Part shown: positions 52,758 through 59,986 of the stretch, piece after piece
Layout of the letters: each line of letters begins with the position of its first letter
Numbering within the stretch: the first letter of the stretch is position 1
Assembly (NCBI RefSeq): GCF_002222615.2
Contig: NZ_CP022412.2
Coordinates: 3,596,001 to 3,660,000, forward strand
DNA from: Bacteroides caccae
Lineage (GTDB): Bacteria; Bacteroidota; Bacteroidia; Bacteroidales; Bacteroidaceae
DNA length: 64,000 bases
Direction: 5' to 3'
The notes under the pieces: model-generated
What the model saw: the letters and a program-made list of their open reading frames with translations, nothing else
The model's database searches: none
What the model was told of the DNA's origin: nothing
Program-made: the position numbers and the translations under genes

Positions 52758-54283
52758 AAAATCATTTTTTTTAATTTTCCTATTAAAACAGATTTAATAT
52801 ACAACTTTTCATTATGATTTAGTCCTATAAACCAAGAACTAATAAGCATACTGAATGTACTGCAGATAGTAACACAAACTAAGCGTATTAATCCTTCACT
52901 CATCATATTGTGAATCCAATATGGTAATATACATGAGAGTATCCCCACAAGCATTGATACACCTAATACATTAATAAAAAAATGACTGATTGAAACTTTA
53001 ATTAAAAAATTGAGAATTATTATACGAATAAAAATTGATATTATTGATAGTAATATTGCAACCAAAAATGTAGAATAAGGCGGACAGCCTAATTTCAAAA
53101 ATAAATAAGAGATAGGAAGATTTAGCAACAATAACCCTCCTACCATAACCTGATATAATTTTATGTTTCCTGTAGCTTGTACAGTTGCACCAATTACATA
53201 TGTGAACGACTCAATAAGAGAATTAATAACAATCAAACGAATAAATAAAATTGTATACTCAGGAATTTGTCCTAACCATATCGCTAATATATATTCTGTT
53301 TCTAAGATAATTGGAATAGAAAATAATAACAATAGAAAAAATGAAAACTTTGCCCCTGTAAAGAAGAGTAGAAACATTCGATTATAGTCATTACATGCGT
53401 ATGATTTCACAATTTGTGGATTCATCGCTATAGTAAAGTTTTGAGTAAAACTATTAAGAGCTGTATTTACTTGATAAGTTATACCACGCGCAGCATTCAC
53501 AACAGGACCAAAAAAAATATTCAATGCCATATTTACTCCTTGATCTTTCAAAACATAAGCCATACTTCCCCATAAACTCCACCCAGAATAGCTAAGCATA
53601 CCTTTAAAAGTACTCTTATCATAAAAAAGACTAGGATTATATTCTCCAAATTTTCTCTTACAATAAATATGATAAACTAAAAATAAAAGAATAGTAGTTA
53701 CAAATAACAGAAAACCATACGCTATAAGTTTATCACTATTACAAGTATTGATAAAAAAAGCTATAAGTAATTTACTTGATGCATCTAAAATACCCATATA
53801 TGCATAAATTGTCATCTTCTCATGAGCTATTATTTCTGCATTTAATGGGACTTGCATAATTGTCACAACACAACTAAGAACAGAAAATTGATAAATTATA
53901 TTAGCAGCAAACAATCTTTCAACAGGTATAATCAGCTTATTATTCACAAACCATAGTCCTATTGTCTCCGCTAATATGAGAATAATCCCAGCTAGTATTA
54001 GATGTATAGTAAAAGCTGTACGAAAGTTTTTTTCTAATCCTATTCTATTTTCCCTCCCTAATTCATAAGTAATAAAACGAGAGGTCGCGGAACTTAATGC
54101 TCCATTAAAGAAAGAAAATAAAGTTATAACTCCAGCAACGACATTATAAATTCCATAATCCTCTATACCTAAAGCTTTTAAAACAATCCTAGAAGTATAT
54201 AAATATACAATCATAACGATGCTTAATCTAATATAAAGCATCATTGTATTCTTTGCTATAAGATTATTTTTAGAACTAGACAT
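52754..54283 (-). CDS. Wzx-type polysaccharide flippase
   Basis: 509 residues with about twelve to fourteen membrane helices, opening KNTMMLYIRLSIVMIVYLYTSRIVLKALG and GIYNVVAGVITLFSFFNGALSSATSRFITYE, the lipopolysaccharide/O-antigen flippase signature of the MOP superfamily. It moves lipid-linked repeats across the inner membrane. Overlaps the deacetylase-like gene by 4 nt. Confidence 0.92.
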   Translation of the reverse strand: MSSSKNNLIAKNTMMLYIRLSIVMIVYLYTSRIVLKALGIEDYGIYNVVAGVITLFSFFNGALSSATSRFITYELGRENRIGLEKNFRTAFTIHLILAGIILILAETIGLWFVNNKLIIPVERLFAANIIYQFSVLSCVVTIMQVPLNAEIIAHEKMTIYAYMGILDASSKLLIAFFINTCNSDKLIAYGFLLFVTTILLFLVYHIYCKRKFGEYNPSLFYDKSTFKGMLSYSGWSLWGSMAYVLKDQGVNMALNIFFGPVVNAARGITYQVNTALNSFTQNFTIAMNPQIVKSYACNDYNRMFLLFFTGAKFSFFLLLLFSIPIILETEYILAIWLGQIPEYTILFIRLIVINSLIESFTYVIGATVQATGNIKLYQVMVGGLLLLNLPISYLFLKLGCPPYSTFLVAILLSIISIFIRIIILNFLIKVSISHFFINVLGVSMLVGILSCILPYWIHNMMSEGLIRLVCVTICSTFSMLISSWFIGLNHNEKLYIKSVLIGKLKKMIL

Positions 54284-54300
54284 TAAGTTTATGAAACGAT

Positions 54301-55443
54301 TTATTTCTTTGTGCGTTTTATTCTCAATCTATTCCATATTTCTTTTCCTAGTAGTTCCCAACTAATTACACAAAACACGGATAGAAAAACAAATAGCAAT
54401 ATACATATCTTCATTCCAATACTAGAAGCTTCCAAAGGAATTACTGCCGGTTCAACAACTGCAAATACAGGTTTTTCTTCCTGCACTTTTGCTCTAGCTA
54501 CTTGCAACTGATTAGCCACTTGACTATATACTTGATAAGCCAGACTCATATCATTTTGTAATCTTTCCTGTTCAGTACGTACACTTTGAAGAATCAGATT
54601 ATTATGAGTATCCATATAGCTAGCATATTTCTTTTGTGCAATATAATATTCTAACCGACGTTCTTTGAATAATCTTTCCAAATAAGCACAGTCTTCTTTA
54701 GCTTTAGAAGTACGATAATTAATAATATATTCTTGTAATTTATGAATTACAGAATCAGCAACAATCGCAGCAATCTCCGGATCTTGTAAAGTTACAGAGA
54801 TACTAGTAATAGCAGTTTTATTATTCACTGATGCAGTTATTGCTTTTCTTAATGAACTTATTTTATCTGTTTCTTCTCTTGTCAATTCAATAGTTGTTTT
54901 TTTTATTTCTCCGATAGTAATAATATTATTTTCATTTGTGAATAAAGCCTTCACACCACTAATAATAATACCTGGCATAGTAATCACATAATTCCACCAA
55001 GGAGAAGATTGTTCACCCAAATAGGCTTCCAAAGTATTATTCGATTCCGCAGAAGATATACCAATTTTCATCCGCAAAAGCTCTAATAAAAAAGGAGTAG
55101 AAGCTACAATATCAGATGAAAGAGAGGCATTTAAAGCATCCAAATTCTCCCCCAAACTAGCTCCACTTCCCAAAAAAGAAGCCGCAAGTCCTGCTAAGCC
55201 ATTTCCACCTTTAGAGCTACCCATTTCAGGAGATAATGTAACTTTTACCGTATATTGTTTTGGAATACTCAATGCTACAATAATACCAACAAGCATCCCT
55301 ATTCCCACAGCCTTATATATCGTTTTACGAATGTCAATTATATTGCGGAAAATATCAATTAAACCAACTTCCATTCCATTTCGATGTTTCTCACTCTCTC
55401 CCAATGATGAGTTCCCATTACTAACATACTGATTTTCAATCAT
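54301..55443 (-). CDS. Wzz-type chain length determinant protein
   Basis: 380 residues from the ATG at 55443 (a TTG at 55452 is also in frame). A membrane helix lies near 47-65, followed by the Wzz domain, a coiled-coil region (about 235-310) and a second membrane helix near 345-365 with the preceding FAVVEPAVIPLEASSIG. It controls capsule chain length in complex with Wzy and Wza. No cytosolic tyrosine kinase domain is fused. Confidence 0.93.
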   Translation of the reverse strand: MIENQYVSNGNSSLGESEKHRNGMEVGLIDIFRNIIDIRKTIYKAVGIGMLVGIIVALSIPKQYTVKVTLSPEMGSSKGGNGLAGLAASFLGSGASLGENLDALNASLSSDIVASTPFLLELLRMKIGISSAESNNTLEAYLGEQSSPWWNYVITMPGIIISGVKALFTNENNIITIGEIKKTTIELTREETDKISSLRKAITASVNNKTAITSISVTLQDPEIAAIVADSVIHKLQEYIINYRTSKAKEDCAYLERLFKERRLEYYIAQKKYASYMDTHNNLILQSVRTEQERLQNDMSLAYQVYSQVANQLQVARAKVQEEKPVFAVVEPAVIPLEASSIGMKICILLFVFLSVFCVISWELLGKEIWNRLRIKRTKK

Positions 55444-55456
55444 AAGAATCAAGAAT

Positions 55457-57865
55457 TCATTTTTTTATTAAATTAGCAATAGAGGCAACCATCATTCCCA
55501 AAGTACTGAATGTAGTAGCATAACTCAAAATGTTTCCGATATTAGTTTTCTTCTTAGCCTTACTAGGAATAATTATCTCACAACCGGGTTCAACTTGTTT
55601 CTTGCCACTACCCTTCACCTTAGTCACCTGACCATTCATATAAACAATGAACTTCTTACTCTTCTTCGCATTCTCTGAATAACCTCCCGCTTGATTTAGA
55701 TAATAGTCTACATCCTTGCCTTTCATATAAGAAACAGTATTCGGAACCATGACGGCACCATTGATTGTTACCGTATTGTTATTATTGGGAATAGAGACTA
55801 CATCACCCTCACGCAACACAATATCTGCCGTACTTCCGGGATTGGCCAACGCCTTCTCCAAATCGATACCGACCGTAAACGTATCCTCCACACGGACACC
55901 CAGGGAATCAAGCATAGCCTCACCCAACTGACGGCTCATCAAACGGATTACATCACCCATACGTTTCTTCTCACTCGCATTGGCTACACGGGTAAGCTTT
56001 GCACCACGAAGATAAGCGTAGTTGGTGGCTCCGCCGGCTTTGTTGATCAAGTCTGAAAGACGTTCCTCCCTGCTGGTCATCGCATAGGAACCGCCGAAAA
56101 GTATTTCTCCTTCGACTGAAACATTTTGTTGAGGTTGATAACCGGGACTGCGACGAACATAAACCTCATCGTAGGGCTGAAGGACAAAGCCGGGACGACC
56201 GTCAACTACAAAACCGTCCTTTAAGGCAAACGTATACATCTGACCGATAGTATCATTATCAACTGTACTATACGGGTTCTTTATTCTGCGGGATACATCA
56301 ACACGGACTACGGAAGCGGCTTCACGCAGGCCGCCTGCCTGGATGATCAAGTCCTCAAGGGTCATGTTATCCGCATAAGGATACGAGTCAGGCTGAGCCA
56401 CTTCACCGTGGATGACCACATTACCCCTGTCCTCCAGGTCATGAATACTGGGAATATAAAGAATGTCATTCTTCATCAGGGGAAGATTGGGGGAAGTACC
56501 CTCCATGATAGACTTGATATCCAAAGGGATTACTTCGGAAGTCAGGTCCTCACGCTGACGGTAAAGGACAGCACGGTTCAGGAACGCATCACCGGTAAGG
56601 CCCTGGGATTCGTTGACCAGTTCGCGGACGGTATTCAGCCTGCCGTTCAGTTCGTAGATACCGGGACGGTAGACCGCACCGCGGATTTCAAGCTTGTTGA
56701 TGAAGCGGTTAAGGATAGCTTCGGCCGTCACAACATCGCCGTTGCGCATCTTATAGACACTGTAATCCATGTCCTTGACCGTGTTGACTTCATATTCCTG
56801 ACCGTTCTGGCGGACCACACGCAAAGAACGGGTGTAGGCGTCGGCTTCAAAGCCGCCGGCATAGCTGATAAGCGTGGAAAGGTTCTCGTCCTTCTTCATC
56901 TCAAAACGCATCGGACGTTTCACCTTGCCGTCGATCTTGACCAGTACCTCATAAGCGGGAACTATCACAACGTCACCTTCCTGAAGACGGATATCGTCCT
57001 GAATGTTACCTTTCATGATAAACTGGTAGACGTCGATTGTAGCGATGTTCCTGCCGTTACGGACCAGTTGGACATTGCGCAGGCTGCCGATGTCACTCAC
57101 ACCTCCCGCACGGTAAAGCGCGTGAAAGACAGTGGCAAAGGAGGAAAGGGAGTAGGTGCCCGGCTGGACCACTTCACCCATGACATTGATCTGGATAGTA
57201 CGGATGCTGCCGAGTGTCAGACGGATGTCAGAGGTCGGGTCGTTCGTATTATTAAGACCGTTATAGATCTTGTTTAATGTTTTTTTGAGATAGTCGTTCG
57301 CTTCAGCGATCGTAAGTCCGTTCAGGTTGACGGGGCCTATCTTCTGGATATTGATAGTGCCGTCGGGAGAGATCTGCTGGCGGATAGTATTCTGGCTCGC
57401 CCCCCAGATATCGATTATCACTTCGTCACCGGGACCAAGGTGGTAATTCAAGGGGGTGGCGATATTGACACTGGGTTCGAAGGTCAGATTACGGGTGTTG
57501 AAGATGTTACGTCCGAAGACCTGATTACCGCGTGCGAGGTCTTGGGTACTAGGGTGGTCCTCCAACATATCCGAGGTGTTCTCCTTCATCTCTTCACGAA
57601 GGCGGGATTCGTTGATATCCGTACCCGTGGCATTGGAAGCGTTCACGTTGTTCTGCTGCTCATAGAGCTGCTTCACACGCAGGGCCTGCTCCTTGGTTAC
57701 ACCCTTGCGGGCCAGTTCGGAGGCCAGCTGCTTTTGTTCCTTACCCTGACGGATACCGTCCTTCACATATTCAAGTACCTGGGAATCGCTCATACTCTGA
57801 GCGAAAAGAGGAGATGATCCCGACAGAAGGATCAATAACAAAACACTAAACTTTCGAAGTATCAT
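55457..57865 (-). CDS. Wza-like capsule export protein with SLBB repeats
   Basis: 802 residues with a signal peptide (AQSMSDS near 23), a Poly_export domain (NYHLGPGDEVIIDIWGASQ near 140), and several SLBB beta-grasp repeats (GEVVQPGTYSLSSF, GKVKRPMRF, GAVYRPGIYEL, GEVAQPDSYPY, GEILFGGSY, GAVMVPNTV). It forms the outer-membrane channel for capsule. The 5' two-thirds are G/C-rich, while the 3' end shifts to the A/T-rich composition of the downstream genes. The gene overlaps upxY by 20 nt. Confidence 0.93.
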   Translation of the reverse strand: MILRKFSVLLLILLSGSSPLFAQSMSDSQVLEYVKDGIRQGKEQKQLASELARKGVTKEQALRVKQLYEQQNNVNASNATGTDINESRLREEMKENTSDMLEDHPSTQDLARGNQVFGRNIFNTRNLTFEPSVNIATPLNYHLGPGDEVIIDIWGASQNTIRQQISPDGTINIQKIGPVNLNGLTIAEANDYLKKTLNKIYNGLNNTNDPTSDIRLTLGSIRTIQINVMGEVVQPGTYSLSSFATVFHALYRAGGVSDIGSLRNVQLVRNGRNIATIDVYQFIMKGNIQDDIRLQEGDVVIVPAYEVLVKIDGKVKRPMRFEMKKDENLSTLISYAGGFEADAYTRSLRVVRQNGQEYEVNTVKDMDYSVYKMRNGDVVTAEAILNRFINKLEIRGAVYRPGIYELNGRLNTVRELVNESQGLTGDAFLNRAVLYRQREDLTSEVIPLDIKSIMEGTSPNLPLMKNDILYIPSIHDLEDRGNVVIHGEVAQPDSYPYADNMTLEDLIIQAGGLREAASVVRVDVSRRIKNPYSTVDNDTIGQMYTFALKDGFVVDGRPGFVLQPYDEVYVRRSPGYQPQQNVSVEGEILFGGSYAMTSREERLSDLINKAGGATNYAYLRGAKLTRVANASEKKRMGDVIRLMSRQLGEAMLDSLGVRVEDTFTVGIDLEKALANPGSTADIVLREGDVVSIPNNNNTVTINGAVMVPNTVSYMKGKDVDYYLNQAGGYSENAKKSKKFIVYMNGQVTKVKGSGKKQVEPGCEIIIPSKAKKKTNIGNILSYATTFSTLGMMVASIANLIKK

Positions 57866-58439
57866 TGATTAAGTGAATAGGTTCTACATAACCGATCGGC
57901 ATATCGACACAGGCACAGCCGAGCATATTCAAACGGACGGCAATCTTACTCCGGCCACCGACAGTCACCAGTTCGCCGACAAGGCCGCTCAAAGGACCTT
58001 TTATGACACGCACCTTCTCACCACGGGCCAAAGGAGAGTCATTCATACAGACGGCTTCATCAGAATAATCGAGCATGAAACGGAAACGGGCCATTTGCTC
58101 GTCGGGAATTACGGCAGGAGTACTTTCACCACGCATCACCATATAACGGCTGACAGTGGAAAAGGAAAGAACTTCCATACGCTCCTTGGGAGTCACATGA
58201 ACGAACACCATCATAGGAAGTAAGACGGTATCCACCAGCTTACGGCGGTCGCTCCATTGATGAATCTGTTGCTGAACGGGAACAAAAGAATCAATTCCCA
58301 TTTTGGATAAACGTTCGGATACCTTCTTCTCGTGATGCATACGAACGAGAGCGACATACCAACGTTTTGAGTGTGCTACGCCTTCCCCTGTCCCACAACT
58401 AGGCCCGGCATTTGCTGATTTCTTTTCTTGAAAAATCAT
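57846..58439 (-). CDS. UpxY-family transcription antiterminator
   Basis: 197 residues. A NusG N-terminal domain (WYVALVRMHHEKKVSERLSKMGIDSFVPVQQ near 27-58) and a C-terminal KOW-like part (RGEKVRVIKGPLSGLVGELV) define the UpxY branch of NusG paralogs. UpxY proteins, each the first gene of a capsule operon, let RNA polymerase read through the long operon leader. The usual partner, UpxZ, should follow but is absent; wza is next. The promoter lies in an invertible segment just upstream. Confidence 0.95.
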   Translation of the reverse strand: MIFQEKKSANAGPSCGTGEGVAHSKRWYVALVRMHHEKKVSERLSKMGIDSFVPVQQQIHQWSDRRKLVDTVLLPMMVFVHVTPKERMEVLSFSTVSRYMVMRGESTPAVIPDEQMARFRFMLDYSDEAVCMNDSPLARGEKVRVIKGPLSGLVGELVTVGGRSKIAVRLNMLGCACVDMPIGYVEPIHLINDTSKV

Positions 58440-58460
58440 ATTTTTTTACCCCATGTTTAT

Positions 58461-58482
58461 CTGTTACTTCTTAAGTAACGGA
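58461..58482 (+). repeat. Left inverted repeat of the invertible promoter
   Basis: Contains GTTAC-N7-GTAAC (itself an imperfect dyad) and is the exact reverse complement of 58732-58753 over 22 bp, apart from the orientation-defining base. The GTTAC-N7-GTAAC core is the motif reported for phase-variable capsule promoters in Bacteroides. Confidence 0.93.
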
Positions 58483-58686
58483 TCATGCATTTGCAGACAG
58501 CAGCTAACAACAAAAAAAGGAAAATGAACCGCGATGAGGGTGGGACGATATGGAAACCTAATATTCGATATGAAAGTATTCCGAAATTAGGTAATAAAAG
58601 GTCATAGAGCATGAAAGCAAAATCTTCATGTTCAGATACTTTTTTATTATGTATTTAAGAGAAAAAGGAAAAAAAGAAGTTTTTAC

Positions 58687-58718
58687 TTGTATGCTATTAG
58701 TATTTTTACCTATCTTTG
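58687..58718 (+). promoter_or_regulatory. Capsule promoter, currently facing away from upxY
   Basis: TTG (58687-58689), 21 nt, TATCTTTG (58711-58718): a strong Bacteroides promoter on the + strand, ending just before the right inverted repeat. In this state it would transcribe toward the 3' end of the recombinase gene, in antisense. Confidence 0.8.
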
Positions 58719-58731
58719 CACCGAATAAATT

Positions 58732-58753
58732 TCCGTTACTTAAGAAGTAACAG
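58732..58753 (-). repeat. Right inverted repeat of the invertible promoter
   Basis: Reverse complement of the left repeat (58461-58482), with the same GTTAC-N7-GTAAC core. Confidence 0.93.
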
Positions 58754-58795
58754 TAATACTAAGCCCCTAAATCTTAGCATTTTAAACCTTTTCCT

Positions 58796-59740
58796 TCAGG
58801 CTATTTTAAATCTTCTAACGTAATAATAATTTTGTTTATTTACTTTTGTGCGTTCTTCCAATTCGAAACCTTTCAAATAAATCTGAGTTGTCTTAATTGA
58901 TTTATGCCCTAGTGACTCACTGATCATCTCAATAGGAACACCCCTATATTTAGCAGTAGTAGCCCAGGAATGCCGTAAAGTATAAGATGTTACAGACGAA
59001 TGCAACCTCAGCTTACGGGATAAACTTTTCAGATGATTATTGAATTTCCGTAATGCAGACTGATACTCACGATACGCACCTTCTTCCCCCCTTTTATACT
59101 CTCCACTCAATATATGGAAAAGATAATCGGGACGGTCGGAACAAGATGAACTATGATTATTACGAAGCAAAGAAAGTAACTCATAAGCAGAATCTATAAT
59201 CTCCACACTCATGGGAGTACCGGTTTTCATACGGTTATACTTCAAGAGCCCCTGATTCAAATTTGACTTCTCCAGATGAGCCAGATCAACGAAAGGCATA
59301 CCACCAAACTGAAACAGTAAATTAGCAATGGCCTGCGTATGGCGAAGTGTCTCCGTCTGCGGATCTTTGTTAAGCAACGTATGAAGCTCACTCAAAGGAA
59401 GTGCTTTCTTCTGGCGGGTATCAACTCCGGTAAACACATCACGAAACAAGCCATGTACATACGGAGCCTGACGAGCATCCACTCCCCTATTATAGATACA
59501 ACGCAACATACGCATATACGTAGATATCGTATTTGGCTTTAAACGGGAGGCCGTCAGGTAATTGCTATACCTTTTTAAGTTTTCGCGGTTTATTTTGGTA
59601 AACTCAATAGACTGCGTACCACAAAACTGCGAGAAAGAACGGACCGCATTCTTATACACATGGGCCGTAGAATAACGGCCCTCCTTTCGCAAACAATCAA
59701 TATAGTTGCTTGCACAAGTAGAAAATCGATTTTTCTTCAT
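58796..59740 (-). CDS. Tyrosine recombinase next to the capsule promoter
   Basis: 314 residues. The N-terminal SAM-like DNA-binding domain (about 1-105) is followed by the catalytic domain: Lys172 (MKTGT), Arg256 (SYTLRHSW), His279 (SLGHKS) and Tyr287 (TTQIYL). The position of the first catalytic Arg, R in the RGMPFVD form of related integrases, appears to be Gly146 (QFGGMPFVD), and the His of HxLR is Tyr253. Recombinases in this place in Bacteroides capsule loci invert the local promoter, so this is the prime candidate inverter. It is not part of a prophage. Confidence 0.92.
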   Translation of the reverse strand: MKKNRFSTCASNYIDCLRKEGRYSTAHVYKNAVRSFSQFCGTQSIEFTKINRENLKRYSNYLTASRLKPNTISTYMRMLRCIYNRGVDARQAPYVHGLFRDVFTGVDTRQKKALPLSELHTLLNKDPQTETLRHTQAIANLLFQFGGMPFVDLAHLEKSNLNQGLLKYNRMKTGTPMSVEIIDSAYELLSLLRNNHSSSCSDRPDYLFHILSGEYKRGEEGAYREYQSALRKFNNHLKSLSRKLRLHSSVTSYTLRHSWATTAKYRGVPIEMISESLGHKSIKTTQIYLKGFELEERTKVNKQNYYYVRRFKIA

Positions 59741-59778
59741 AATTCATTTCATATTATATTAATGAGTGAAAATATCAC

Positions 59779-59859
59779 GGAATATACAAGATTTTCATTA
59801 AACCGAACATACTATTTATGGAATACTTACTGTTTTACATGAAAATCAGATATTCTTCC
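59779..59859. repeat. Imperfect inverted repeat upstream of the recombinase gene
   Basis: GATTTTCAT and ATGAAAATC (9-bp perfect) with flanking GAATAT/ATATTC, separated by about 40 nt, in the gap 59741-59986 that must hold the recombinase promoter. Possibly a regulator site or a second recombination site; weak evidence. Confidence 0.35.
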
Positions 59860-59920
59860 AGAAAATATGCAAATTGTAATCTCAATACCCCCTGCCTTAT
59901 TCAGTTATAATATCATAAAC

Positions 59921-59968
59921 AAAGAGAGGATAAACATTATTAAGTAAATGATTTATCCTCTCTCTTTA
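59921..59968. terminator. Terminator downstream of the GH89 gene
   Basis: AAAGAGAGGATAAA (59921-59934) pairs with the complementary TTTATCCTCTCTCTTT near 59952-59967, with one small bulge. It closes the GH89 transcript and separates it from the recombinase gene region. Confidence 0.7.
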
Positions 59969-59986
59969 TGTGTGGGTATATAGAAA

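Larger units (their letters stand above)
58461..58753. other. Invertible capsule promoter segment, OFF orientation
   Basis: Two 21-22-bp inverted repeats bound a 293-bp unit in the 356-nt gap upstream of upxY. A consensus promoter inside it (58687-58718) points right, away from the operon. Inverting the segment would place its -7 box at about 58496-58503 pointing left, with a start about 50 nt before upxY. A tyrosine recombinase gene (58796-59740) is next to it. The rest of the segment holds no convincing gene; 58754-58795 is short spacer. Confidence 0.88.

Noticed and set aside
56408..57277. A 289-codon open frame antisense to wza
   Set aside because: The Wza SLBB repeats on the other strand are unmistakable, and the antisense product shows no motif.
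58524..58607. A 27-codon ORF (starting MNRDEGG) with a purine-rich leader inside the invertible segment
   Set aside because: No promoter drives it in this orientation and the peptide is not recognised. It may be chance.
58796..59740. Recombinase as a sign of a prophage or integrative element
   Set aside because: No phage or conjugation genes, no att-like direct repeats, and its place beside an invertible capsule promoter explains it better.
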